Assembly: GCA_021204865.1 (NCBI GenBank)
Contig: JAJPYQ010000041.1
Span: 29,130-93,129 of the forward strand
From: Prevotellaceae bacterium
GTDB taxonomy: Bacteria > Bacteroidota > Bacteroidia > Bacteroidales > Bacteroidaceae
Length of the DNA stretch: 64,000 nt
Direction of reading: 5' to 3'
Shown here: positions 23,778-32,370 of the stretch, piece after piece
How the letters are laid out: each line of letters begins with the position of its first letter
Numbering within the stretch: position 1 is the stretch's first letter
Position numbers and translations under genes: made by a program
The notes under the pieces: model-generated
Database searches by the model: none
What the model saw: only the letters and a program-made list of their open reading frames with translations
What the model was told of the DNA's origin: nothing

Positions 23778-24998
23778 ATGAGCTTTGCTAATCTACTGAA
23801 GGTGGCGTTCACCGCCATAATGAGCAACAAGTCACGGACGCTGCTCTCCACGCTTGGCATCATCATCGGCGTGGCTGCGGTCATCACCATGATGGCGATA
23901 GGGCAGGGGTCGAAGGAAAGCATAAGGAAGGAACTCTCGAAGATGGGAACAAACCTGCTCACCATCAGGCCCGGGGCTGACACCCGAGGGGGCGTGCGCC
24001 TTGACCCGAGCGAGATGCAGACCCTCAAGGTGAGCGACTACGAGGCCATCCTCAGCGATGCGTCTCTGGCCCGCGGCATAAGCCCCGAGGTGACGGCAAG
24101 CGGGCAGGTGATATACGGAGGGAACAACACCACGACCACCGTGTACGGCGAGAGCCCCGACTACCTCGACATCAAGCTCTGGACGCTGAAGGACGGCGTC
24201 TGCTTCACCGAGGAGGACATCAAGAAGAGCGCGAAGGTGTGCGTCGTGGGAACGACCATAGTGGAGGAGCTGTTCGGCGACAAGGACTTCGACGCCATAG
24301 GCAAGACCATCCGCTTCAAGAGCATCCCCATGCACATCGTGGGCATACTGAAGTCGAAGGGCTACAACTCGTGGGGGATGGACCAGGACAATGTCATCAT
24401 AGCCCCCTACACGACTGTGATGAAGCGCATAGCGGCGCAGACCTACTTCAACAGCATCAACGTGAGCGCCCTCTCTGAGGAGCTGAGCGACGACGCCATT
24501 GACGAGCTGACGGAGATACTGAGGCGCACGCACAAGATTAAGGACGGCGACGAGGACAACTTCCAGATACGCTCGCAGCAGGAGATGATGGAGACGATGA
24601 CCAGCACGATGACCACCCTGCAGACGGTGCTCGTTGTGGCCGCCGCCTTCTCGCTGCTCGTGGCGGGCATAGGCATCATGAACATCATGCTCGTGAGCGT
24701 GACGGAGCGAACCAAGGAGATAGGCTTGCGCATGAGTGTGGGGGCGAGGGGCATTGACATCAGCCGCCAGTTCCTGTTCGAGAGCATAGTCATCAGCCTG
24801 ACGGGCGGTGTCATAGGCATCCTGCTCGGCTACCTGCTAAGCTGGGGGGCGGTGTACCTTGGCTTCCCCGCCACCGTGCCGCTGTGGAGCGTGCTGGTCA
24901 GCTTCTGCGTCTGCGCCCTCATCGGACTGGTCTTCGGCTACATCCCAGCCCGCAAGGCGGCTATGATGGACCCGATAGAGGCGATACGCTACGAATAA
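23778..24998 (+). CDS. MacB-like ABC transporter permease
   Basis: 406 residues. One TM helix at about 20-42 (LLSTLGIIIGVAAVITMMAIG), a periplasmic MacB_PCD domain, then the FtsX domain with three TM helices near 280, 335 and 370 (AGIGIMNIMLVSVTERTKEIG is diagnostic). Mechanotransmission-type export of peptides, macrolides or siderophores is typical, but the substrate is unknown. Confidence 0.95.
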   Translation: MSFANLLKVAFTAIMSNKSRTLLSTLGIIIGVAAVITMMAIGQGSKESIRKELSKMGTNLLTIRPGADTRGGVRLDPSEMQTLKVSDYEAILSDASLARGISPEVTASGQVIYGGNNTTTTVYGESPDYLDIKLWTLKDGVCFTEEDIKKSAKVCVVGTTIVEELFGDKDFDAIGKTIRFKSIPMHIVGILKSKGYNSWGMDQDNVIIAPYTTVMKRIAAQTYFNSINVSALSEELSDDAIDELTEILRRTHKIKDGDEDNFQIRSQQEMMETMTSTMTTLQTVLVVAAAFSLLVAGIGIMNIMLVSVTERTKEIGLRMSVGARGIDISRQFLFESIVISLTGGVIGILLGYLLSWGAVYLGFPATVPLWSVLVSFCVCALIGLVFGYIPARKAAMMDPIEAIRYE

Positions 24999-25022
24999 CA
25001 CTCTAACCAACACATAACTCTT

Positions 25023-25655
25023 ATGAAACGAATACTGATAACCCTATTCCTCGTCCTGCCGCTCACGGTCGCGGCCAAGAGCAAGGACGACAGCAAATAC
25101 CTCGCGGGGGCTGTGCCTGAGGTGGACGGGCAGATAGTCTTCTCGAAGAGCTTCAGCGTGACGGGCAAGACGCAGGAGGAGATACTGAGCGTCCTCGGCG
25201 CTTGGGCTGACGGACTGGTGGAGGCGTCTATCCCCGCCCCCGGCAACTACGCGAGGATAATGGAGAGCACGGACAGCAGCATAGTGGCACGCGTGTGCGA
25301 GTGGCTGGTCTTCCTCAAGAAGCCGCTCTACCTCGACCGCGCCCGCCTGCGCTTCCAGATGGACGTGAACGTCGAGGGAGACCACGTGAGCATCTCCGCC
25401 TACACCCTGACCTACTACTACAGCGAGGACAACGACGGGGAGAACGGGCAGCTGATAAAGGCTGAGGAGTGGATAAGCGACAAGGAAGCCCTCAACAAGG
25501 CGCAGACGAAGCTCTACCCGAAGAGCGCCAAGTTCCGCCGCCGCACCGTGGACAGGATGGAGAGCCTCTTCGAGAGCGCTATGGACGCATTCACCCCAAC
25601 GGAGGAGGCAGCGCCCGTGGAGAAGCCCGTCCGCCAAGGCATAGTTGAGGATTAA
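25023..25655 (+). CDS. DUF4468 domain secreted protein
   Basis: 210 residues with a signal peptide (MKRILITLFLVLPLTVAA). The domain (VFSKSFSVTGKTQEEILSVL... FLKKPLYLDRARLRFQ) matches DUF4468, a Bacteroidota family of unknown function with a TATA-box-binding-like fold. It follows the efflux operon by 24 bp and may be co-transcribed. Confidence 0.8.
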   Translation: MKRILITLFLVLPLTVAAKSKDDSKYLAGAVPEVDGQIVFSKSFSVTGKTQEEILSVLGAWADGLVEASIPAPGNYARIMESTDSSIVARVCEWLVFLKKPLYLDRARLRFQMDVNVEGDHVSISAYTLTYYYSEDNDGENGQLIKAEEWISDKEALNKAQTKLYPKSAKFRRRTVDRMESLFESAMDAFTPTEEAAPVEKPVRQGIVED

Positions 25656-25676
25656 GGCTATACCTTTATATATATT

Positions 25677-25919
25677 ATGGGCGACGTTAACAAGATGCTT
25701 GAGGAGCAGCAGAGGGAGCTGGAGCGCATTCGCTCGAAGAGGCATAAGGGCATAGACACCGCCTCGGTGCGCAAGGTGCTTAACATCGTCTTCCTCCTGC
25801 TTGCCGTGGCGGGCTTCATCTTCTACTTCCAGAAGAGCTACCGTGAGACGGGCATCATCGTTATCGTCGTCGGAATGGTGGTGAAGATAATAGAGTTCTT
25901 CATTCGCTTCCTGTTCTAA
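25677..25919 (+). CDS. Small two-TM membrane protein
   Basis: 80 residues. A charged N-terminal helix (MLEEQQRELERIRSKRHKG) precedes two TM segments at about 35-50 and 56-78. No family is recognised. It lies 21 bp after the DUF4468 gene and 18 bp before the porin. Confidence 0.7.
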   Translation: MGDVNKMLEEQQRELERIRSKRHKGIDTASVRKVLNIVFLLLAVAGFIFYFQKSYRETGIIVIVVGMVVKIIEFFIRFLF

Positions 25920-25937
25920 CAGCAGCGCCTTGTGCCG

Positions 25938-28157
25938 ATGACCAAGCGCCTGCTCCTCCTTCTCTTCTCGCTCTTTGCCACCGTCGCATACTCCCAGGTG
26001 TCGCTGAACCAGAACGAGAACTCCTCGTTCAGCAGCGCCAATAGGAACGCGGGCAGCATTGATGCGGGCAACAACCACCTCAGTTGGGGGCGTGACACCA
26101 CGAAGAACAAGCGCAAGTTCGTCCCCGTCGGGGTGCATCAGTGGACAGTGGAGGAGCGGCTCGGCACTATCATAGAAGCCGCCAACACCGACACGGCTGT
26201 GCACGCCTTCCAGTTCTGGAACAGCACGGAGGGGATGAACGGCGAGTACACCATCCTCGGCAACCTCGGCTCGCCCCGCCTCTCAAGGGTGTTCTTCCAC
26301 AGGCAGGAAGCCTCGCAGCTGCTCTTCATAGACCCTTACAGCTTCTTCATAGGCGGCTTGAGGGACTTCCGCTTCAGCAACACGCTCAGCCCCCTCACCA
26401 ACCTCGCCTACCACAAGGTGGGCAACCGTGTGAACGGGCAGGAGCGTGTGCGTGCCTACTTCGCAAGCAACATCAACAAGCTCTCGGGCATTGGCTTTAA
26501 GCTCGACTACCTCTACGGCCGTGGCTACTACAACTCGCAGTCGAACGCCCAGTTCGGGGGAACGGTCTTCGGCTACTACCTCGGCGACCGCTACAATATG
26601 CACGCCTGGATTAACGCCAACCACAGCAAGACGGCGGAGAACGGCGGCATAGAGGACGACATCTACATCACCGACCCGCAGAGCTTCCCCCAACGCTACG
26701 GCTCGAAGGACATACCGACCACGCTGACCGACACGTGGAACAGGAACGACAACCAGACCTACTACCTGACGCACCGCTACAACCTGGGCAGCTATCACGA
26801 GGTGGAGGTGCCGGACAGCCTTAAGCCCAAAGTGCCTGAGGACAAGGACTTGCTGAGCCAGCTCTCCGACAGCATCCAGCAGATACTTCAGGCGGACACC
26901 GTGAGGCGTGCCTTGGTGCTCGACTCCCTGACCCAAGCGTGGGAGGAGATGCAGCCCAAGCCCCGTGAGTTCACAGCCGTGGGGGCGTTCATCCACACCT
27001 TCGAGATGGACAACCTCCACCATACCTATTACTCCTACGACACGCCAAGCGGCTATTACACCAACCACTACTACGGAGACCTCGACAACGTGCACGACCA
27101 GACGAACGCCATGCAGATACGTAACACATTGGGAGTGGCTGTGCTTGAGGGCTTCAACAAATGGGCGGCGATGGGCGTGACGCTCTTCGCCACCCACCAG
27201 TTCCGCTCGTTCACCTTGCCCGAGATGGGCGACTCCGTCTACCAGAAGACGTACCGTGAGAACGACATCTCCGTCGGGGGCGAGATAAGCCGAAGGCAGG
27301 GGACGCTGATACACTACAACGTGAACGGGGAGGTCGTCCTCGTTGGCACCGACGCAGGGCAGTTCGACGTGGACGGCACGATTGACCTCTCCTTCCCCCT
27401 CGGCAAGAAGGACACCGTCGCCCTCGAGGCGCACGGCTACGTGAAGAACCTTAAGCCAACGTTCTACTTCCGCCACTATCACAGCCAGTTCGACTGGTGG
27501 GACCGCAGCCTCTCCGACGAGTTTAAGACACGCATAGACGGCACGCTGGAGATTAAGCGCACCCGCACGAGGCTGACCGTTGGCGTGGAGAACGTGAAGA
27601 ACTACACTTACTTCGGGATGCAGAACACCCTTACGGGAGAGGACGAGGCGAGCGTCCTTGCAGCCGACTATAGCCACTCCGTTGCGGTGAGGCAGAAGTC
27701 GGGCAGCGTGCAGGTGTTCATGGCTCAGCTCGCACAGGACTTCAAGCTCGGTCCCTTGCACCTCGACACGGAGTTCACCTACCAGACTTCCTCCGACCAG
27801 GACGTGCTGCCCCTGCCCAAGCTCAACCTCTACGGCAACCTCTACCTTGAGTTCCGCATCGCCAAGGTGCTGCACGTGGAGCTGGGGGCGGACCTGAGGT
27901 ACTTCACCAACTACTACGCCCCCGACTACGCCGTCAGCATAGGGCAGTTCGCCGTGCAGGACGCCTCGAACCCGAGGATAAAGATAGGCAACTACCCCGT
28001 GTGCAACGGCTACGTGAACCTCCATCTCCAGCACTGCCGCATCTACGCTGCCGTGCAGCACTTCAACGCGGGCAGCGGCAGGATGTTCTGGGCGCCCCAT
28101 TACGCCATGGACCCCCTCACCATACACTTCGGCGTGTCCTGGAACTTCTTTGACTGA
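25938..28157 (+). CDS. Putative porin (Porin_10-like)
   Basis: 739 residues with signal peptide MTKRLLLLLFSLFATVAYS. A beta-strand-rich body with alternating aromatic residues and a terminal aromatic strand ending VSWNFFD fits an outer-membrane barrel of the Bacteroidota putative porin family. The ATG at 25938 is preferred over the GTG two codons earlier. A charged insert near residues 295-335 is probably an extracellular loop. Confidence 0.85.
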   Translation: MTKRLLLLLFSLFATVAYSQVSLNQNENSSFSSANRNAGSIDAGNNHLSWGRDTTKNKRKFVPVGVHQWTVEERLGTIIEAANTDTAVHAFQFWNSTEGMNGEYTILGNLGSPRLSRVFFHRQEASQLLFIDPYSFFIGGLRDFRFSNTLSPLTNLAYHKVGNRVNGQERVRAYFASNINKLSGIGFKLDYLYGRGYYNSQSNAQFGGTVFGYYLGDRYNMHAWINANHSKTAENGGIEDDIYITDPQSFPQRYGSKDIPTTLTDTWNRNDNQTYYLTHRYNLGSYHEVEVPDSLKPKVPEDKDLLSQLSDSIQQILQADTVRRALVLDSLTQAWEEMQPKPREFTAVGAFIHTFEMDNLHHTYYSYDTPSGYYTNHYYGDLDNVHDQTNAMQIRNTLGVAVLEGFNKWAAMGVTLFATHQFRSFTLPEMGDSVYQKTYRENDISVGGEISRRQGTLIHYNVNGEVVLVGTDAGQFDVDGTIDLSFPLGKKDTVALEAHGYVKNLKPTFYFRHYHSQFDWWDRSLSDEFKTRIDGTLEIKRTRTRLTVGVENVKNYTYFGMQNTLTGEDEASVLAADYSHSVAVRQKSGSVQVFMAQLAQDFKLGPLHLDTEFTYQTSSDQDVLPLPKLNLYGNLYLEFRIAKVLHVELGADLRYFTNYYAPDYAVSIGQFAVQDASNPRIKIGNYPVCNGYVNLHLQHCRIYAAVQHFNAGSGRMFWAPHYAMDPLTIHFGVSWNFFD

Positions 28158-28170
28158 GAGTGAAGCCTCA

Positions 28171-28186
28171 CTGTGAGTCGTCACAG
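28171..28186. other. Hairpin CTGTGA-GTCG-TCACAG
   Basis: A 6-bp stem with a tetraloop 13 bp after the porin stop. The reverse-complement-related hairpin at 30717-30732 carries a compensated base-pair change, and flanking CTCAC/GTGAG and GAAGC/GCTTC bases are shared. No T-tract follows. Confidence 0.55.
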
Positions 28187-28215
28187 CGAGTTAGTTCTGT
28201 TTTGGAAATAGCTGC

Positions 28216-29124
28216 TTAGCTGTTGCTTGCTCTCTCCTGCTCTATGGCGTGGGTCGCTCCCCAGTTAAGGCAGAGGGGGAAGCAGAAGAGGAGCTGGCTG
28301 AGGCAGCTGCCGAGGGCGGAGAGCAGCCAAGCTATGCTTAGGATGAGGCTGAAGGAGGAGGGAAGGTCGTCCAAGTCGCCCTCAAGGCGCATCGAAAGGG
28401 CTAAGCCCTCTACGTAGGAGCATACCATAGCGGGGCAGGACATCACCAGCGAGACGACGAGGCAAAGCATAGCCGAGACGAACACAAGCAGCAGCGTGCG
28501 CCCGTAGTAGCGCCTGCCCCAGCTCATGCTGCCGAACGCCTTCCTCAGGCTCACGCCCGAGAGCAGGTACTCGAAGCCTACCTGCACAAGCCACGCTGCC
28601 ACGAGGAAGAACACCACGAAGAGCAGCACCCCGAGGGAGACCTTAGCCGCCATCGCCAGAGAGGGCAGCAAGGCGACGATGAGGGCGTAGGCGAAGACCA
28701 GCACGAGAGCCACCACGAGGGCTATGCACCACAGGGCAAGCAGCCGCCCGAGCGAGGGCAGCACCTCACGCCACACCTTCCACACCCGCGCCTTGGGCAG
28801 CGAGCCGGTCTCCACCAGCTTGCGCTGCTGCCACACGATGCAAGCCCCGAACACAGCCGAAGCCAGCAAGGTCAGCACTCCAAGCCCCAAGACGTAGGCC
28901 TCCGCTGGCCACACCTCGTCCCTGAGTATGGGCTGGTAAAGCCCCTTCTCAAGGTGGAGGCACACCACCGACACCACGGTGTAAAGCACTGCCGCAGGCC
29001 AGAGGAAGCCTGCAAGAGAGCCCATCTTGTTCATAAGCAGAAGGATGCCGTCGCCCAGGCAGCGGTAGTAGCTGCGGCTTCTTAGCACGTCGGTCAGCTC
29101 GCCCTTAGCCATGTCCCTTTCCAT
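28216..29124 (-). CDS. Multi-TM hypothetical membrane protein
   Basis: 302 residues with about six TM helices (for example AAVLYTVVSVVCLHL, ALWCIALVVALVLVFAYALI, FVVFFLVAAWLVQVGF). Soluble motifs are lacking. A -7 box TACTTTTG at 29158-29165 limits the start to the ATGs at 29124 or 29112. Function unknown; it resembles conserved inner-membrane proteins of Bacteroidales. Confidence 0.7.
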   Translation of the reverse strand: MERDMAKGELTDVLRSRSYYRCLGDGILLLMNKMGSLAGFLWPAAVLYTVVSVVCLHLEKGLYQPILRDEVWPAEAYVLGLGVLTLLASAVFGACIVWQQRKLVETGSLPKARVWKVWREVLPSLGRLLALWCIALVVALVLVFAYALIVALLPSLAMAAKVSLGVLLFVVFFLVAAWLVQVGFEYLLSGVSLRKAFGSMSWGRRYYGRTLLLVFVSAMLCLVVSLVMSCPAMVCSYVEGLALSMRLEGDLDDLPSSFSLILSIAWLLSALGSCLSQLLFCFPLCLNWGATHAIEQERASNS

Positions 29125-29206
29125 AATAATCTTAATCTTTGCGGGTTTAAGTAGGTGCAAAAGTACTAAAAAAGCCCTAACTTCGCGGGCGTTAACACCA
29201 TTTATT

Positions 29207-30196
29207 ATGGAGGCGGTAAAGGAAATAAGATGGGGCTTCATCGGGTGTGGTGAGGCTACCCGAAAAAAGAGCGGGCCTGCTTTCCCTCTCATTCCAGGCA
29301 GCAGCGTCTACGCGGTTATGAGCCGTAATGCCGACAAGGCGCGCTCCTACGCCGAGGAGCACGGCATCGCACACTGGTACACCGACGCTCAGCAGCTTGT
29401 GGACAACCCCGAGGTCAACGCCATCTACGTTGCGACGCCGCCTTCCTCCCACGCCACCTACGCCATTATGGCTATGCGCTCGGGCAAGCCCGTCTACGTG
29501 GAGAAGCCCCTCGCATCGAGCTACGCCGACTGCCAGCGTGTCAACCGCATCTCCAAGCAGCTCGGCGTGCCCTGCTTCGTGGCTTACTACCGCCGCTACC
29601 TGCCTTACTTCCAGAAGGTGAAGGAGCTTGTGCTGGGCGGGGCGATAGGCAAGGTCATCAACGTGCAGATACGCTTCGCCGTTCCTCCCCGCGACCTCGA
29701 CTACAACTCCAAGAACCTCCCCTGGCGTGTGCAGCGTGACATCGCCGGGGGCGGTTACTTCTACGACCTCGCCCCGCACCAGATAGACCTTCTTCAGGAG
29801 ATATTCGGACCCATCCTTAAGGCACACGGCTACAAGACCAACCGCTGCGGGCTCTACCAGACCGAGGACACGGTGAGCGCCTGCTTCAGCTTCCCCGACG
29901 GGCTGCCGGGCAGCGGCTCGTGGTGCTTCGTGGCGAGCGAGCACAGCAAGATAGACCGCATCGAGATAATGGGCACGGAGGGAGCGATAGCCTTCTCGGT
30001 GTTCACCTACGACCCCATCGTCCTGCTCAACGGCGAGGGGCGGCAGGAGCTTGTCGTGCCCAACCCCAAGCACGTGCAGCTGCCGCTCATACAGAACATC
30101 GTCGAGCACCTGCAGCAGAAAGCCGTCTGCACCTGCGACAGTGTCTCCGCCACGAGCGTGAACTGGGTGATGGACCGCATCCTCGGCAAGCAGTGA
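29207..30196 (+). CDS. Gfo/Idh/MocA-family oxidoreductase
   Basis: 329 residues. The Rossmann domain begins WGFIGCGEATRKK, and the family motif EKPLASSYADC contains the usual EKP. The C-terminal substrate domain includes GGGYFYDLAPHQIDLL, with His as likely catalytic residue. An NAD(P)-dependent sugar or cyclitol oxidoreductase; substrate unknown. Start at 29207 because the earlier in-frame codons overlap the divergent promoter region. Confidence 0.9.
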   Translation: MEAVKEIRWGFIGCGEATRKKSGPAFPLIPGSSVYAVMSRNADKARSYAEEHGIAHWYTDAQQLVDNPEVNAIYVATPPSSHATYAIMAMRSGKPVYVEKPLASSYADCQRVNRISKQLGVPCFVAYYRRYLPYFQKVKELVLGGAIGKVINVQIRFAVPPRDLDYNSKNLPWRVQRDIAGGGYFYDLAPHQIDLLQEIFGPILKAHGYKTNRCGLYQTEDTVSACFSFPDGLPGSGSWCFVASEHSKIDRIEIMGTEGAIAFSVFTYDPIVLLNGEGRQELVVPNPKHVQLPLIQNIVEHLQQKAVCTCDSVSATSVNWVMDRILGKQ

Positions 30197-30210
30197 CCCT
30201 TCCCTCTCTT

Positions 30211-30684
30211 ATGACCGACGACCTCGAAGAGCGCATAGCCCAGGCCACGGACAACTTCATGCAAGGCTACGGCTGCTGCCAGAGCGTGGTGGCAGCCTTC
30301 GCTTCGCTTTACGGCTTGGACGACAAGCTGGCGAAGCGCCTTGCGGCTGGTTTCGGCGGAGGGATGGGCAGGCTGAGGATGACGTGCGGGGCAGTGTCCG
30401 CCCTTGTCATGCTCGCAGGGCTTGACCGAGGGCAGACCGAGGGAGCGGACCGACTGGGCAAGTCGGCTTGCTACAAGGTGGTGCAGGAGCTGCTCGCGAG
30501 GTTCCGTGAGCAGAACGGCTCCCTCGTCTGCGCCGAGATCCTCGGGCTTAACGGCAAGGACAAGGCGCAGTGCAGCTACGTCGCCTCCGAGCGCACCAAG
30601 GAGTACTACAAGACACGCCCCTGCGCCGCCAAGGTGGAGTGCGCCGCCCGCATCTTCGCCGAGTACCTCTCCCAGAAGCAGTAG
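30211..30684 (+). CDS. C_GCAxxG_C_C family protein
   Basis: 157 residues. The cysteine pattern of the family is present: GYGCCQSV near the N-terminus, FGGGMGRLRMTCGAVSA in the middle, and later single Cys residues in SACYKVV, SLVCAEI and TRPCAAKVECA. These suggest a redox or metal site. The family has no firm function. It starts 14 bp after the oxidoreductase. Confidence 0.85.
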   Translation: MTDDLEERIAQATDNFMQGYGCCQSVVAAFASLYGLDDKLAKRLAAGFGGGMGRLRMTCGAVSALVMLAGLDRGQTEGADRLGKSACYKVVQELLARFREQNGSLVCAEILGLNGKDKAQCSYVASERTKEYYKTRPCAAKVECAARIFAEYLSQKQ

Positions 30685-30716
30685 GCTTCCCCCCCGACAC
30701 ACACATTAGCTGCGCG

Positions 30717-30732
30717 CCGTGACGACTCACGG
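30717..30732. other. Hairpin CCGTGA-CGAC-TCACGG
   Basis: Counterpart of the hairpin at 28171-28186 in inverted orientation. The second pair changed from T-A to C-G in a compensated way, and the loop is the exact reverse complement (CGAC and GTCG). It lies 33 bp after a stop codon. Confidence 0.55.
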
Positions 30733-30748
30733 TGAGGCTTCGTCGTTC

Positions 30749-30882
30749 ACTCATTGAGTAGGCTGGAGTCTACTCATTGAGTGGACCTGACCCCACTCAT
30801 TGAGTGGACCTGACCCCACTCATTGAGTGGACCTGACTCCACTCATTGAGTGGACCTGACTCCACTCATTGAGTGGACTGCG
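30749..30882. repeat. Tandem array, six 23-bp units with ACTCATTGAGT core
   Basis: Units start at 30749, 30772, 30795, 30818, 30841 and 30864. Each begins with ACTCATTGAGT, a palindrome around a central T, followed by a 12-bp spacer of the type GGACCTGACCCC. The first and last spacers differ. It lies between two convergent genes. Confidence 0.92.
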
Positions 30883-30904
30883 ACAACTCACAGCTGCCCA
30901 TAAC

Positions 30905-30950
30905 GAAAGGTAGCCGCTACCCTCGGTGAAAGGTAGCGGCTACCGTCTTA
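30905..30950. repeat. Two 23-bp units with GGTAGC-C/G-GCTACC core
   Basis: GAAAGGTAGC(C)GCTACC occurs at 30905 and, 23 bp later at 30928, with the central base C changed to G, i.e. the palindrome is present in both orientations. The arms could act as a bidirectional terminator for nhaA and the C_GCAxxG gene. Confidence 0.75.
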
Positions 30951-30972
30951 TGCCCCTAAGGGCTATCAGTGA

Positions 30973-32364
30973 TTACTCGTTGTCGTCCGTCTCCTCGGCT
31001 CTGTACTGCTCAAGCTCCCGCTGGCTCGGCAGGGTGAGGTTGAGCAAGAGGCAGCCCACCACGGCGCTTATCACGCTGCCCGAGAGTATGCCCAGCTTAG
31101 CGTCCCTCAGCAGCTCGGCGTGTGTTACGGGGTCGTAGCTCAATGCTGCCATGAACATCGACACCGTGAAGCCTATTCCGCATATCATACAGACGCTGGC
31201 GAACGCCTTCCACGTGGCGTGCTTCGGCATCTGTATCACCTTGAGCTTGATGAACAGCCAAGTGAAGCTGAACACGCCGCAGAACTTGCCGATGAACAGT
31301 CCGAGGAACACCGCCAGCCCCACGCCGCTGAAGAGGTTCCAGAGGCTCATGCCCTCGAAGCTTATGCCTGCGTTGGCGAAGGCGAACAGGGGGATGATGA
31401 CGTAGTTGACAGGCAGCTTGAGGTTGTCCTCCATGTCCTGCAAGGGGCTCACGAGGCGGTCGCTCGCCGTCTCTATGCCCCGCAGCACCACCAGCTCGTC
31501 CTCGGAGAGGATGACGGGCTTGTTGCGCTCCGAGGGGTCGGGCTCAGTGACGGGGAAGTGGTTCGTGCACTTCCTTATTATATCTATGTAGTACTTCGTG
31601 CCCATGGGCAGGTTGGCAGGGATGCAGAAGGCAAGCACCACGCCCGCTATCGTGGAGTGGATGCCGCTGTTGAGCATGCAGTACCACAGTATCAAGCCCA
31701 TCACGCTGTAGAACACCTTCGACCTTATGCCCCGCCAGTTGCCTATCAAGGTGAGGGCAGCCACGAGGGCAGCCCAGCCGAGGTAGGCGAGCGAGAGGTT
31801 CTCCGTGTAGCGTATCGCTATCACGATGATGCCGCCAAGGTCGTCAGCCACGGCGAGGGCGGCGAGGAATATCTTAAGGCTTATGGGGCAACGCTTGCTG
31901 AACACCGAGAGGCAGCCCAGCGAGAAGGCGATGTCCGTAGCCATAGGGATAGCCATGCCCCGCTCCATCTCAGCGCTGTGGTAAGGGTAGCAGAGCAGGA
32001 AGAAGACGATGACGGGCAGGAGCATCCCGCCGCAAGCGCCTATCACTGGGGCGAGGGCTTTCTTCCAAGTGGAAAGCTCTCCGCAGAGCACCTCCCGCTT
32101 TATCTCAAGCCCCACGCTGAGGAAGAAGATGGCCATCAGGAAGTCGTTGATGACCGTGCCGAGGCTCATCGGCTCGCCCTCCTCCGAGAAGAAGTTGAAG
32201 CCGCCGAGGCTGAGGCTCACGGGCAAGTCCCACAGCCTCTGGTAAAGCCCGCCCAACGGACTGTTAGCCACGACGAGGGCGAGCACCGTGGCAGCCACGA
32301 GCAGAATGCTTGAGTTGACGTACTTGCGTATCGTCTCAAGCAGGGAATAGTTTCTTGTAGGCAT
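30973..32364 (-). CDS. nhaA: Na+/H+ antiporter NhaA
   Basis: 463 residues, about 12 TM helices. The diagnostic segments are VGLEIKREVLCGELS, PMATDIAFSLG and ALAVADDLGGIIVIA; the last holds the adjacent aspartates of the ion site. It exports sodium in exchange for protons at alkaline pH. A central polar insertion of about 45 residues follows the eighth helix. It starts 6 bp after the upstream kinase gene ends, so the two are probably one transcript. Confidence 0.96.
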   Translation of the reverse strand: MPTRNYSLLETIRKYVNSSILLVAATVLALVVANSPLGGLYQRLWDLPVSLSLGGFNFFSEEGEPMSLGTVINDFLMAIFFLSVGLEIKREVLCGELSTWKKALAPVIGACGGMLLPVIVFFLLCYPYHSAEMERGMAIPMATDIAFSLGCLSVFSKRCPISLKIFLAALAVADDLGGIIVIAIRYTENLSLAYLGWAALVAALTLIGNWRGIRSKVFYSVMGLILWYCMLNSGIHSTIAGVVLAFCIPANLPMGTKYYIDIIRKCTNHFPVTEPDPSERNKPVILSEDELVVLRGIETASDRLVSPLQDMEDNLKLPVNYVIIPLFAFANAGISFEGMSLWNLFSGVGLAVFLGLFIGKFCGVFSFTWLFIKLKVIQMPKHATWKAFASVCMICGIGFTVSMFMAALSYDPVTHAELLRDAKLGILSGSVISAVVGCLLLNLTLPSQRELEQYRAEETDDNE

Positions 32365-32370
32365 TGCTGT

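Noticed and set aside
26283..28184. 633-codon open frame opposite the porin
   Set aside because: It is antisense to a clear signal-peptide-bearing porin, and its composition (His, Val, Arg, Glu rich) is typical of a shadow frame.
30688..30695. C7 run after the C_GCAxxG gene as a phase switch
   Set aside because: It lies outside any coding region and does not affect a frame or promoter spacing.
30749..30882. CRISPR array
   Set aside because: Units are 23 bp with near-identical 12-bp spacers and no unique spacer sequences; no cas genes are present.
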